Shown here: piece by piece, positions 36,748 through 45,475 of the stretch
Position numbering within the stretch: the first letter of the stretch is position 1
Layout of the letters: every line of letters starts with the position of its first letter
Assembly: GCA_019752535.1 (NCBI GenBank)
Contig: JAIEMA010000046.1
Location: 1 to 63,524 of the forward strand
Length of the DNA: 63,524 nucleotides
Source of the DNA: Bacteriovoracaceae bacterium
GTDB taxonomy: Bacteria > Bdellovibrionota > Bacteriovoracia > Bacteriovoracales > Bacteriovoracaceae
Direction of reading: 5' to 3'
Position numbers and translations under genes: made by a program
The notes under the pieces: generated by a model
The model's database searches: none
What the model saw: only the letters and a program-made list of their open reading frames with translations
What the model was told of the DNA's origin: nothing

Positions 36748-37334
36748 AACTTTTTTTATTGCTTCTCATTTTTTCATCCACTCTGCATGCTCGAACAATT
36801 CTCTTCATAGGAGACTCATTGACAGAGGGGTATGGCATAGATCAAGAGGATGCTTTTCCTGCCCAAGTAGAAAAGCTTCTTCACGGGCAAGGGAAAAAAG
36901 ATATCAAAGTCATTAATGGGGGCATTAGCGGATCAACCACGGCCAATGCCACTCAAAGGGTGAAATGGTTTTTAAAATCCAAGCCTGACATTTTGGTCCT
37001 TGCTCTGGGGGCCAATGATGGACTTAGGGGATTAGAAGTCATAGAGAGTGAAAAAAATCTTAGCAGCGCCATTAAACTGGCCCAAGAAAATAAAATAAAA
37101 GTGCTCTTAGCCGGGATGAAGCTTCCAAGAAACTATGGGGCTGAATATAGAGTGAATTTCGAATTAATGTTTAAAAGATTAGCTAAAAATTACAAGGTTC
37201 CATTGTTAGACTTTTTACTTGAAGGTGTCGGTGGGGTGCCGGAATACAATCAAGCAGATGGAATTCATCCAACAGCAAAGGGACATTTGAAAGTCGCCCA
37301 AAATGTTGTTAAAGCCCTGGAGCCTCATTTATGA
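36744..37334 (+). CDS. tesA: Periplasmic GDSL arylesterase / lysophospholipase (TesA-like)
   Basis: 196 residues with a signal peptide. Block I FIGDSLTEGYG with nucleophile S25, block III GANDGLRG with the oxyanion asparagine, and block V DGIHPTAKGH with catalytic Asp and His. TesA hydrolyses acyl thioesters and lysophospholipids in the periplasm. As in enterics, it is next to the YbbA-YbbP type ABC system; its stop overlaps the ATPase start. Confidence 0.93.
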   Translation: MKLFLLLLIFSSTLHARTILFIGDSLTEGYGIDQEDAFPAQVEKLLHGQGKKDIKVINGGISGSTTANATQRVKWFLKSKPDILVLALGANDGLRGLEVIESEKNLSSAIKLAQENKIKVLLAGMKLPRNYGAEYRVNFELMFKRLAKNYKVPLLDFLLEGVGGVPEYNQADGIHPTAKGHLKVAQNVVKALEPHL

Positions 37335-37993
37335 GTTTATCAGTTGAGAGTCTTTCTAAATCACATTTTCAAGCAACCAAGAAAATTCAAGTCTTAAATG
37401 AGTTAAATCTTCATGTCACGGCCGGAGAAAGTGTGGCCATCGTCGGTAAATCCGGGAGCGGGAAAAGCACTCTACTCTCTCTCTTGGCAGGACTCGATCG
37501 TCCAGATACAGGTGAAATTAAAATTGGCGGAGAGCTTTTAAATGCGCTCAACGAAACTGCTCTGGCGCGAATGCGTGCACGAAAAATGGGAATTATTTTT
37601 CAACAGTTTCAACTTGTCCAAACTTTAAGTGCACTTGAAAATGTCATGCTTCCTGGAGAAATTTTGGGAGACCAAGATGTTTCGACTCAAGCATTGGCTT
37701 TATTAAAAGCGGTGGGTCTAAGCGAGAGACAAGATCATTTCCCGAATCAGCTCTCTGGTGGCGAGCAGCAACGTGTCGCAATTGCACGGGCTTTAGCTGG
37801 AAAGCCAGAAGTTTTACTTGCCGATGAGCCGACGGGGAATTTGGATGTTGAAACTGGTGCCAATGTTATGGATCTGTTGTTTTCATTGGCCAAAGAGAAG
37901 GGGACATCACTCATCCTAGTGACTCATGATCCAGAAATTGCCAAGAGATGTGATAGAATACTTAAATTAGAAAAGGGTCAGCTTTCTGCATGA
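37331..37993 (+). CDS. ybbA: ABC transporter ATPase, LolD/YbbA type
   Basis: 220 residues. Walker A GKSGSGKST, Q-loop IIFQQFQLV, signature LSGGEQQRVAIARAL, Walker B VLLADEPTG and a switch histidine in LVTHD. It belongs to the MacB/LolD/FtsE group that drives large FtsX-like permeases in mechanotransmission rather than import. The partner is the next gene, overlapping by four bases. Confidence 0.96.
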   Translation: MSLSVESLSKSHFQATKKIQVLNELNLHVTAGESVAIVGKSGSGKSTLLSLLAGLDRPDTGEIKIGGELLNALNETALARMRARKMGIIFQQFQLVQTLSALENVMLPGEILGDQDVSTQALALLKAVGLSERQDHFPNQLSGGEQQRVAIARALAGKPEVLLADEPTGNLDVETGANVMDLLFSLAKEKGTSLILVTHDPEIAKRCDRILKLEKGQLSA

Positions 37994-40566
37994 ATAAAAC
38001 CCTTTGGATCAAAAGAGAGTGGCAATATTTTAGATCTTCCCACCTTCTTATTGTTGCTACAATTGTTCTAGGCCTCTCTGGTGTTTTTCTCATTGAAAAA
38101 CTTAAAGACTCTTTTCTCACTTCTCTTAGGGATCAGGAAAAAGAGCTTCTCTCTTCAGACTTTGCTCTGACTGCTCGAAGACCACTGAATCAAAAAGAAA
38201 TTGAGCTCTTTGAATCAAAATTAGATGGAAAAATTGAGAAGACTTACAGTGTCCTAGACATGAGCTCCATGCTCTATGCTCCGAATCAAGAGAGCTCTCA
38301 TTTAGTAGAGGTAAGAGTCATTGAACCTGGCTTTCCATTTTATGGAAAACTTGAAAATAGTGAAGGGACACTAAAACTCAATCCAGACCATTCTCTGTTT
38401 AGCGAAAACTGTCTTTGGCTTCATGATGAAGCTGTCCGACTCTTAGGTATCAATTTAGGCGACCCCTTATTTCTCGGCGAAGGAGAGTTTAAATATTGTG
38501 GAAATGTGACAGTGGATTCAACGCAGGGGTTTCGTGGATTCTCCCTGGCCGCTCGTGTCTACTTAGGACGCAGTAATCTTGCAAAAACTCAACTTGTGGG
38601 AGAGGGAAGTATCGCGAGCCATTCTTTTCACGTGAAATTCAATCAACAAGTCGCTCAAGAATCTATCGATCGCTGGCAAGAAGATTTGATACGCCAATTT
38701 GATGATCCTTCAATTCGAGTTCAAAAGCCCACTGATAGTAGCGAGCAAGTCGCGAGGAGTGGAAAAATTTTTGGTGACTATCTTCAACTCGCCTCTCTCG
38801 TTGCCCTTCTCCTCTCAGTGGTTGGGACATTTTACTTATTTCGAACTCTCGTTCTTCGAAGGCATAAAGATATCGCAATCCTTCGCTCTTTAGGAGTTTC
38901 ACCTTCAGAATCAAGATTACTTTTGCTCCTGCCTTTAGTTTTTGATTTTTTGATATCTCTTCCAATGGCCTGGATATTCTCGACTGTGCTCTTTCCCATT
39001 ATGGGAAAAGTGATGTTCCAATTGTTTGGGGCTTCATTAAATGACGTTGGATTTCCATGGCAGATTTGGCCCAGCCTTCCTCTGATTTTCGGTCTTATCC
39101 TTTCCGTTTTGCTTCCAAGTATCGAAGAGTCTCTGCGCACACCTATTATTGGCCTGATTCATAATCAAGACAAAATGAGTTCTTTAAGTAGAGTTCAAAC
39201 AATCCTTTGGTCATTACTGTCTCTCGCTTTCTTTATTCTTCTCTCCATCTGGGCGGCTCACTCATGGAAAATTGGGCTTCTTTTTGTAGCAGGGTTAATT
39301 GCCTCATTGATTCTCCTCATTTCTGTGAGCTTTGGTGCAAGCTATCTAGGAAGGATCACTCTTAAAGGGAGCCAAAGTCTCTCAAAGCCATTTGGCTTGA
39401 TGTTGGGGTTGGTGATTAGAAGATTAATCAGAAGACCCGTAACGACTGTGCTTACAATGGTCGCCTTGGGTCTTGGTTCCGTATTGGTCTCATTCTTAGG
39501 TCATCTAGAACTCTCACTTAATAAAGAGTTTAGTCTCACCGCAAAAGATAAACCCACCTTATTCCTATTTGATATTCAAGATGATCAAACTCATCTGCTC
39601 ACTGAGTTCTTAAAAAACAATAACACTGATCTGCAGGCCCTCTCTCCCATGGTAAGAGGAAAGCTTATTTCAATTAATGAGAAAATTTTTAAACAAGATG
39701 AAAAGGCTAAGTCCTTTCAAACTCGTGAAGATGAAATGAATTCACGGTTTCGCCAAAGGATGATGAATCTGAGTTGGGCCGAAAAACTTAATCCAACAGA
39801 AAAACTTATCGAAGGTGTAGAATTCAAAGACTCTAAAGTGGCAGCAGATGAGTCCGCCATTTCACTCGAGCAGAGATTTGCCCAACGTCTCGGCATCAGT
39901 TTAGGTGATAGGTTAAAGTTTGAAGTCTTAGGAATGCCTGTGATTGGCAAAGTGGTCAATATCCGTTCCGTTAAATGGACCAGCTTTCGTCCTAATTTCT
40001 TTATTGTGTTTGCCCCTGGCGCATTAGAAGAAGCTCCAAAAACGTGGCTCGCTTCGATTGGAAAACTCTCGGCCAGTGAGAAAGCAAAACTGCAAAATTT
40101 GTTATCAAAAAAATTTCCTAATATCTCTGCGGTGGATGTTGAGCAACTGGTTGCAAGGATTTTGCAGTTGTTCGAGAGATTAAAAAAAGCCCTAGAGCTC
40201 ATGGCCTATTTCTCATTTGCTGTGGGTATTATTGTGGTCGCTGCGATGGCACAGGACCAAGTCATTCGTCGCCAAAAAGAAGTTATGCTTGAAAAGGCCC
40301 TGGGTCTCTCACCCCTGCGTGTAACGCTAATGGTCTTAGGTGAGTTTCTCCTCTTAAGTTTCATGGCTTTTTTGTTCGGAGGGATTGCCGGGGGAGGCAT
40401 AGCTGGTCTTGTGACTCATTTTATATTTGAAGGGACCGTCATTTGGAGTTTAAAAATATTAATACTCTCAACTATAGGTGGGATGACGCTTGTGTCTATT
40501 CCGCTATTGTTTATGGGAAGGCGTATATTCACCTGGCGTCCTGCTGGACTGCTACAGGGAGCATGA
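37990..40566 (+). CDS. ybbP: FtsX-like ABC permease, YbbP type
   Basis: 858 residues with about ten membrane spans: one near the N-terminus, a group at about 265-450 (including LVALLLSVVGTFYLF), another at about 470-510 and three at the C-terminus (AYFSFAVGIIVVAAMAQ, FLLLSFMAFLFGGIAGGG). Two FtsX-domain modules frame large periplasmic regions. With YbbA and TesA it likely moves or exposes lipids or hydrophobic compounds in the periplasm. Confidence 0.94.
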   Translation: MNKTLWIKREWQYFRSSHLLIVATIVLGLSGVFLIEKLKDSFLTSLRDQEKELLSSDFALTARRPLNQKEIELFESKLDGKIEKTYSVLDMSSMLYAPNQESSHLVEVRVIEPGFPFYGKLENSEGTLKLNPDHSLFSENCLWLHDEAVRLLGINLGDPLFLGEGEFKYCGNVTVDSTQGFRGFSLAARVYLGRSNLAKTQLVGEGSIASHSFHVKFNQQVAQESIDRWQEDLIRQFDDPSIRVQKPTDSSEQVARSGKIFGDYLQLASLVALLLSVVGTFYLFRTLVLRRHKDIAILRSLGVSPSESRLLLLLPLVFDFLISLPMAWIFSTVLFPIMGKVMFQLFGASLNDVGFPWQIWPSLPLIFGLILSVLLPSIEESLRTPIIGLIHNQDKMSSLSRVQTILWSLLSLAFFILLSIWAAHSWKIGLLFVAGLIASLILLISVSFGASYLGRITLKGSQSLSKPFGLMLGLVIRRLIRRPVTTVLTMVALGLGSVLVSFLGHLELSLNKEFSLTAKDKPTLFLFDIQDDQTHLLTEFLKNNNTDLQALSPMVRGKLISINEKIFKQDEKAKSFQTREDEMNSRFRQRMMNLSWAEKLNPTEKLIEGVEFKDSKVAADESAISLEQRFAQRLGISLGDRLKFEVLGMPVIGKVVNIRSVKWTSFRPNFFIVFAPGALEEAPKTWLASIGKLSASEKAKLQNLLSKKFPNISAVDVEQLVARILQLFERLKKALELMAYFSFAVGIIVVAAMAQDQVIRRQKEVMLEKALGLSPLRVTLMVLGEFLLLSFMAFLFGGIAGGGIAGLVTHFIFEGTVIWSLKILILSTIGGMTLVSIPLLFMGRRIFTWRPAGLLQGA

Positions 40567-40596
40567 AGTAAAATAATCCCCATCCCAGGGAGCTCT

Positions 40597-41295
40597 ATGT
40601 TCGGCATTGATCTCAGCCCCGAAGGTCTGTTGACCTTTTTTTCGGCTTACGCTTACCAGCCTTGGTTAGTGTATGGGTTCATTATTATATTTATGCTCGC
40701 AAGTTCTTTTGGTTTTCCAATGCCAGAAGAACTTGTTCTCGTGAGTTCTGGTCTCGTCGCATTCTTGGCCAAACATCCTGAAAAATTTCCGGCCCCAAGC
40801 CCTGATGCCACGCCCGTTAACATGTGGACTCTCATGGGAGTGTGTTTTTTTGCAGTCTATTTCTCAGACACGCTCGTTTACAGTATTGGCAAATACTTAG
40901 GGAAATATCTTCTCAAATATAAGTGGATGCAAAGGCAAGTGAGTGGAAAAGCCTACATCACTGTTCAGAAGTGGTTTGAGAAATATGGATCTTGGTGTTG
41001 TGGCATTTTTCGTTTCACACCTGGTCTTCGCTTCCCAGGTCATATGTGGTGTGGAATGGTTGGAATACCTATGTGGAAATTCCTTCTAATAGATGGAGTC
41101 GTCGCCTTGATCTCAGTTCCCACTCAAGTTTATCTGGTCGCGACTTATGGCGAGAGTATTATTGGCTATATTCAAGAAGCGAAATACATCTCTGCGGTTA
41201 TCGCCCTTATTGCCTTTATCGTTTGGTTTGTTCGTCGCAAAATTAAAGAGCGTCGAGAGAGGTTGTCCGCTCAACAAAATCCTGAGCTGCTTTAA
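40597..41295 (+). CDS. DedA/VTT-family membrane protein
   Basis: 232 residues. DedA features: GFPMPEELVLVSSG (an acidic residue in the re-entrant loop), and the F-R-TPGLR-PGH motif in GIFRFTPGLRFPGHMWCG. About five membrane segments. DedA proteins recycle undecaprenyl-phosphate or other lipids across the inner membrane. The 3' end overlaps the convergent photolyase-like gene by 53 bases. Confidence 0.93.
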   Translation: MFGIDLSPEGLLTFFSAYAYQPWLVYGFIIIFMLASSFGFPMPEELVLVSSGLVAFLAKHPEKFPAPSPDATPVNMWTLMGVCFFAVYFSDTLVYSIGKYLGKYLLKYKWMQRQVSGKAYITVQKWFEKYGSWCCGIFRFTPGLRFPGHMWCGMVGIPMWKFLLIDGVVALISVPTQVYLVATYGESIIGYIQEAKYISAVIALIAFIVWFVRRKIKERRERLSAQQNPELL

Positions 41296-42727
41296 ATATT
41301 CTTTTTTTCCTCTCAGCATCCATCTTATTAAGATTACCCATCGCTGCTCCCATCCTGGCATTCTTTTTGAAAAAATCTTCATGCTTTTCCATGAATTTCC
41401 AATAAAGACCATCCATGATGTCACACCAAGGACCTTCCTTATAATGCGACATCTTACGAATATAATTCGAGCCGCAAATATAGGGCTTAGTCGCAAAAAT
41501 GCCACCATCAGAGAATTGTCCCATTCCCCAGACGTTTGGACCCATTACCCAATCAGCAGAATCGACAAACATTTCCATGAACCATCTATACACTTCATGG
41601 GGATGAACTTCGCTTAAAAGCATAATGTTTGAGAGAACCATGAGCCTTTCAATATGGTGGCAATAGCCTAAACGAGAGACTTTTTTGATAGTGTCATCTA
41701 AAGGCAATAGGCCCGTGTCTCCTGTATACCAGACATCTTTTAACTTCCTCTTGTGAGAAAAGAAGTTCGATTCTCTTTGAATATGGTCGTAGTTTCGATA
41801 AATGCCGAAGATGAACTCTCTCCAGCCAATGACTTGTCTCACAAACCCTTCAATCGAGTTGAGAGATACTTCCTTCTCTATTAGCTTTGGAATTTGAGTC
41901 ATTAGAAGTTCAGGGGGCAAAAATCCTATGTTCATATATGGAGAGAGGACGGAGTGAAAGACGAAATCACTTTCTTGAGAGAAGGCATCTTCATAAATAC
42001 CAAAGTTCTCCATCCGATGTTTAAAAAAATCAGCGGCCCAGATTTTTGCTTCACTTCGAGAGGTCGCAAGCCAGAAGTTTTCAACAGATCCTGGATGGTC
42101 TTTGAAGTGCTTATTGACTAATTTTTTTACTTCATTCAGCTCCTCTGTCTCCACAATCTGAGGAGGAGTAGGAGGGGAGATATCTTTGGGTAATTTCTTT
42201 CTATTTTCAGTATCAAAACTGTATTTACCCCCAAGAGGCTTGCCCTTTTTGTCCATTAATATATTTAGACTTTTTCTTTGCCCTTCATAGAAGGTTTTCA
42301 TAAAAGGTTTTTTTGTACCTTCAACGTAGCCAGAGAAATCGAGTCGAGTGGTTATGAATTTGGGAGATTTCAGGAAGATAAGTTCACAGCCATTTTCTTT
42401 GGCACAGGCAGCGATCAAGTTTTCAAAAAAAAGATCATCGATCTCATGGATATAGAGCTTACGGATTTTTCTTTTTTTTATCCAAGAATTTAAACGTTCA
42501 ACGAAACTTAAAGTTTTGAGTTCGTGATAATCAAGATCATATCCAAGGCTTCTCAACTCATGAGCGAAACGTCTCATGGAAGTTAAGAAAAAGAGAATTT
42601 TATGCTTATGGTATTTATAATGGCGGCAGAGATCGAAATCTTCCGCCATAAAGATGGGTTTCGATTGATGAGGTTTCCAAACTTGATCTGGAAAGAGCTG
42701 ATCGCCGAGAATAATTAAGCCTTCCAT
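41243..42727 (-). CDS. Photolyase-related protein (FeS-BCP/PhrB family) lacking the CxxC pair
   Basis: 494 residues. The N-terminal Rossmann domain (GLIILGDQLFPDQ, EDFDLCRHYKYHKHKILFFLTSMR in pieces) and the FAD domain (GYCHHIERLMVLSN, WVMGPNVWGMGQFSDGG, NYIRKMSHY, LYWKFM) match bacterial (6-4) photolyases and cryptochromes of the PhrB group. That group normally has four cysteines binding a 4Fe-4S cluster. Here C356 and C435 can be aligned, but the loop after KMSHY is shortened and the CxxC is missing (HYKEGPWC). DNA repair by light or light sensing is the likely role. It follows an unknown gene by six bases. Confidence 0.88.
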   Translation of the reverse strand: MEGLIILGDQLFPDQVWKPHQSKPIFMAEDFDLCRHYKYHKHKILFFLTSMRRFAHELRSLGYDLDYHELKTLSFVERLNSWIKKRKIRKLYIHEIDDLFFENLIAACAKENGCELIFLKSPKFITTRLDFSGYVEGTKKPFMKTFYEGQRKSLNILMDKKGKPLGGKYSFDTENRKKLPKDISPPTPPQIVETEELNEVKKLVNKHFKDHPGSVENFWLATSRSEAKIWAADFFKHRMENFGIYEDAFSQESDFVFHSVLSPYMNIGFLPPELLMTQIPKLIEKEVSLNSIEGFVRQVIGWREFIFGIYRNYDHIQRESNFFSHKRKLKDVWYTGDTGLLPLDDTIKKVSRLGYCHHIERLMVLSNIMLLSEVHPHEVYRWFMEMFVDSADWVMGPNVWGMGQFSDGGIFATKPYICGSNYIRKMSHYKEGPWCDIMDGLYWKFMEKHEDFFKKNARMGAAMGNLNKMDAERKKRIFKAAQDFVERTTSLDAL

Positions 42728-42733
42728 CTGACC

Positions 42734-43216
42734 TCAAAGGAATAAATCGCTCACCTCTTGCATGGCCAGAGGGAAGCCTTTTCTAAAGATTTGTAAATCA
42801 TCCCATGAAAAGATCTTCTTTTTCTCGATAAAATGTTCTCCACTCCAAAGATGTCTAGGATGTGCCCAGCTTACTTGAGCTGAGAGGGTCATTTTTCCTT
42901 TATCTGCACTTAATTCATGTATATCAATCTTCACTCTTGAAGCCACAGAAGGTTTCTCTTCACGAGGGACACTTTTGGCAAGCTGTTTAACCCCTTCTTT
43001 AATTTGAGGGAAACTTGATTTAAGGGCGTTTCCCATATTTTCTTCAAAGCTGAGTAAAATAAAAGTTTTCTCGCTCATCTCGAGATTTGGATTATTCAAG
43101 TAACGGTATCCAAAGTTCTCCATCGTATGAATCATGAAATCGATTAAGGCTTTAGAGTCCTGAAAGGTTGTTCGAAGTTTGTTCTCCCATTCTTTTTTGA
43201 CCTCTTCATTATTCAT
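42734..43216 (-). CDS. Unknown 160-residue protein upstream of the photolyase-like gene
   Basis: 160 residues, charged and helical at the N-terminus (MNNEEVKKEWENKLRTTFQ) with a beta-like C-terminal half (RVKIDIHELSADKGKMTLSAQVSW). No signal peptide and no recognised family. It is probably co-transcribed with the photolyase-like gene six bases away and is divergent from the AlkB-like gene, with 16 bases between starts. Confidence 0.6.
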   Translation of the reverse strand: MNNEEVKKEWENKLRTTFQDSKALIDFMIHTMENFGYRYLNNPNLEMSEKTFILLSFEENMGNALKSSFPQIKEGVKQLAKSVPREEKPSVASRVKIDIHELSADKGKMTLSAQVSWAHPRHLWSGEHFIEKKKIFSWDDLQIFRKGFPLAMQEVSDLFL

Positions 43217-43232
43217 CTTCTATCCTCAGTGT

Positions 43233-43886
43233 ATGAAATGGTATTCGCCTCGTAAGGACTTCTATGTTGCCGAAGATTACTTCTCTAGGGAAGTCGCACA
43301 AGGCTATTTAAAGGAGATACTACATTTGGGCGAGGATGCGTTAAAGGGATTTAAGCACCCCGACTTAAAAGCGAATAGATTTCACTTAAGGCCAAAGTAT
43401 CCTGTCTCTCACTACATGTGTTTCGGACTTTATTGGAGTCCACTCGATTACTTCTACCATTTAGAAATTCCCGATCAAAAAGTGAAGCCGTGGGAGATTC
43501 CTGATTGGCTAACTAGAGAATGTGTAAAATTAGTGAAAGAAAAATTTCCTCATCACAAGAGCTGGCGGGCCGAAACCACTCTTGTGAATTTCTATCAGGC
43601 TTCCAAAAAAATGGGATGGCATGTAGATAAAGAAGAAAAAAACCATACGGCCCCTGTGGTGGGAATCAATTTTGGATCGAGTGCGCGATTTTATTTTGAA
43701 GACGAGGAAAAGAGTGAGAAGAGTTTTATCTTACCCGCTAATTCCGTTTATCTCTTTGGAGATTCGGCCCGAATGATGAGGCATGCTGTAGGAGCTGGGC
43801 TCAAGAAAACACTTTCTCCAGAGAGTCATGGTCTTCTCAGAGAGGGAGAGAGATTGAATTTAACAGTGAGACAAGTTAGCCCTTAG
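43233..43886 (+). CDS. alkB: AlkB-like Fe(II)/2-oxoglutarate dioxygenase
   Basis: 217 residues from the ATG at 43233. The double-stranded beta helix has the iron ligands H130 and D132 in MGWHVDKEE and H184 in MRHAVG, with R207 and R213 near the end (LREGERLNLTVRQV) for 2-oxoglutarate and substrate. LVNFYQ and SVYLFGD also fit the family. It should remove alkyl groups from nucleic-acid bases. It is divergent from the photolyase-like unit, giving a direct-reversal DNA repair locus. Confidence 0.93.
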   Translation: MKWYSPRKDFYVAEDYFSREVAQGYLKEILHLGEDALKGFKHPDLKANRFHLRPKYPVSHYMCFGLYWSPLDYFYHLEIPDQKVKPWEIPDWLTRECVKLVKEKFPHHKSWRAETTLVNFYQASKKMGWHVDKEEKNHTAPVVGINFGSSARFYFEDEEKSEKSFILPANSVYLFGDSARMMRHAVGAGLKKTLSPESHGLLREGERLNLTVRQVSP

Positions 43887-44823
43887 CGAAGGCTTGGCGA
43901 ACCTTTGTGAGCATTTTACTGAAAACAGTGAGTGTATGGGGAGCCGAGATTTCGGCCAAACGGTGGTATCTTTGATTTAAATCACTCTCGAGATCAATTG
44001 AGCGATCAACGACATATTGTTTGGCGAGCTCAAGCTCTTTGATGCAGGTGAATTCACCTGTTTTTCTGAAATGTTCAAAATTCTGCTTCAAGCTCGGATT
44101 AATCTCCAGCATTTTAACAGTCACGAAATTCATCTGCCCATTCATTATATCGGCCGCAAAAGGCTTTCCAGACTGGGGATTAAAATCATTAACGTCGTCG
44201 AGCATTTGAAAATAGATACCAATGTCATTTCCTAAGTCGCGGCAAATAGAGACGATTTCAGAGGATTGTGAAGCGAGCTTGGCCGGAGTTGTGCAACTCC
44301 AAAGCATAAGACTTCCAGTCTTCTTTTTAGCGACCATTTCAAGTTCTTCCCAAGTGGCCGCTCCTTCAGACTTTAATTTAGCTTGGAGCCACTCGCCATC
44401 AGCTAAATCTTTGATCGCATCAGTTAAGTCTTGAATGACCTCAACCTTGCCCGTTTTTAAAAGATCGCCAATCACTCTTGCGAGAAGAAAATCGCCTGCA
44501 AGAATGGCTTGAGTGTCTGAGAAGCGATGGTTAAGTGTAGGAACACTTCTGCGTTCACTGGCTTCATCAATAACATCATCATGAACAAGAGAAGCTGTGT
44601 GAGTCATCTCGACGGCTTTAGCAAACGGAGCAAGGTCTTGCTCATTAAGCCCAAAGACTTGTCCAAATAAGAACACTAAGGCCGGTCTAAACCGTTTTCC
44701 AGAAGTATCAAACAGTGTGTTTAATTCTTTAGGGAGAGTAGAAACTGAAATTTCATGATTAAAATTGAAATCGAGTCTTGTGACCGCATCTAATATATCT
44801 GTGCCTATTTTATAGCTCTGCAA
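43876..44823 (-). CDS. ispB: Trans-polyprenyl diphosphate synthase (IspB-like)
   Basis: 315 residues. First aspartate-rich motif LVHDDVIDEASERR, second FQMLDDVNDF; also GKRFRPALVFLFGQVFG at the start of the family core. It elongates farnesyl or geranylgeranyl diphosphate to the long chain used for quinones. The second motif reads DDVND, within the family range. It converges on the AlkB-like gene with 11 bases overlapping. Confidence 0.94.
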   Translation of the reverse strand: MQSYKIGTDILDAVTRLDFNFNHEISVSTLPKELNTLFDTSGKRFRPALVFLFGQVFGLNEQDLAPFAKAVEMTHTASLVHDDVIDEASERRSVPTLNHRFSDTQAILAGDFLLARVIGDLLKTGKVEVIQDLTDAIKDLADGEWLQAKLKSEGAATWEELEMVAKKKTGSLMLWSCTTPAKLASQSSEIVSICRDLGNDIGIYFQMLDDVNDFNPQSGKPFAADIMNGQMNFVTVKMLEINPSLKQNFEHFRKTGEFTCIKELELAKQYVVDRSIDLESDLNQRYHRLAEISAPHTLTVFSKMLTKVRQAFAKG

Positions 44824-44944
44824 GAAGACTCCCTTTCCAGCCTCAGATTAAGGGAAATTGACCCTCCTGGCCAGAGGTGTATAAGCTTTGATTCATCTTC
44901 ATTTAGGCTTACCTGTGGCACAATGCTTGGACGGAGGGTTTTTT

Positions 44945-45475
44945 ATGAAATTTCAAGTTTTTGCGCTTCTTTTGGCCTGGAGTCTACCGGTTTTTGCCTC
45001 AAATTTTCACCAGTTGGTTGAGAAGGATATTGATGGAAAAGAGTTTAAAATGGACACCCTTAAGGGAAAGGTCGTTTTAGTCGTCAATATTGCCAGCCAA
45101 TGCGGCTTTACCCCCCAACTAGAAGACCTCCAGAAATTGCAGACAAAGTATGCTGCTCGTGGATTTACCGTTCTAGGAGTCCCATCAAATGAGTTCGGAG
45201 AGCAGACCCCAGAAAATGATCAGGGCATGAAAGAATTTTGTCAGAAAAAATATAATGTGAATTTTCCATTACTTTCTAAAGGGAAGGTTAATGGCAAAGA
45301 GAGACGCCCTCTTTATAAGTTCCTCACAGATCAAGAAAAATCTAAAGGCGATATCGGTTGGAACTTTGTGAAGTTCTTAGTGAATAAGAATGGTGATGTG
45401 GTTGATCGCTGGACTTCATCAACAGGTCCATTAGCAGACTCAGTGACTAAAGAAATTGAAACCAATTTGAAATGA
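44945..45475 (+). CDS. Periplasmic glutathione-peroxidase-family protein
   Basis: 176 residues from the ATG at 44945, preceded by GGAGG; a longer frame from 44888 would hide the signal peptide. Signal MKFQVFALLLAWSLPVFAS. Peroxidatic cysteine C53 in NIASQCGFT, then GVPSNEFGEQTP (catalytic Gln and Asn region), a resolving-type cysteine in EFCQKKY, and WNFVKFLV. It probably reduces lipid or hydrogen peroxides in the periplasm using thioredoxin-like donors. The stop overlaps the next gene's ATG. Confidence 0.93.
   Translation: MKFQVFALLLAWSLPVFASNFHQLVEKDIDGKEFKMDTLKGKVVLVVNIASQCGFTPQLEDLQKLQTKYAARGFTVLGVPSNEFGEQTPENDQGMKEFCQKKYNVNFPLLSKGKVNGKERRPLYKFLTDQEKSKGDIGWNFVKFLVNKNGDVVDRWTSSTGPLADSVTKEIETNLK

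Noticed and set aside
39717-40202. 161-codon open frame on the minus strand
   Set aside because: Contained in the ybbP permease gene, with low-complexity serine/asparagine composition typical of an antisense shadow.
41147-41617. 156-codon plus-strand frame overlapping dedA and the photolyase-like gene
   Set aside because: Both underlying genes have clear family motifs, and this frame has none.
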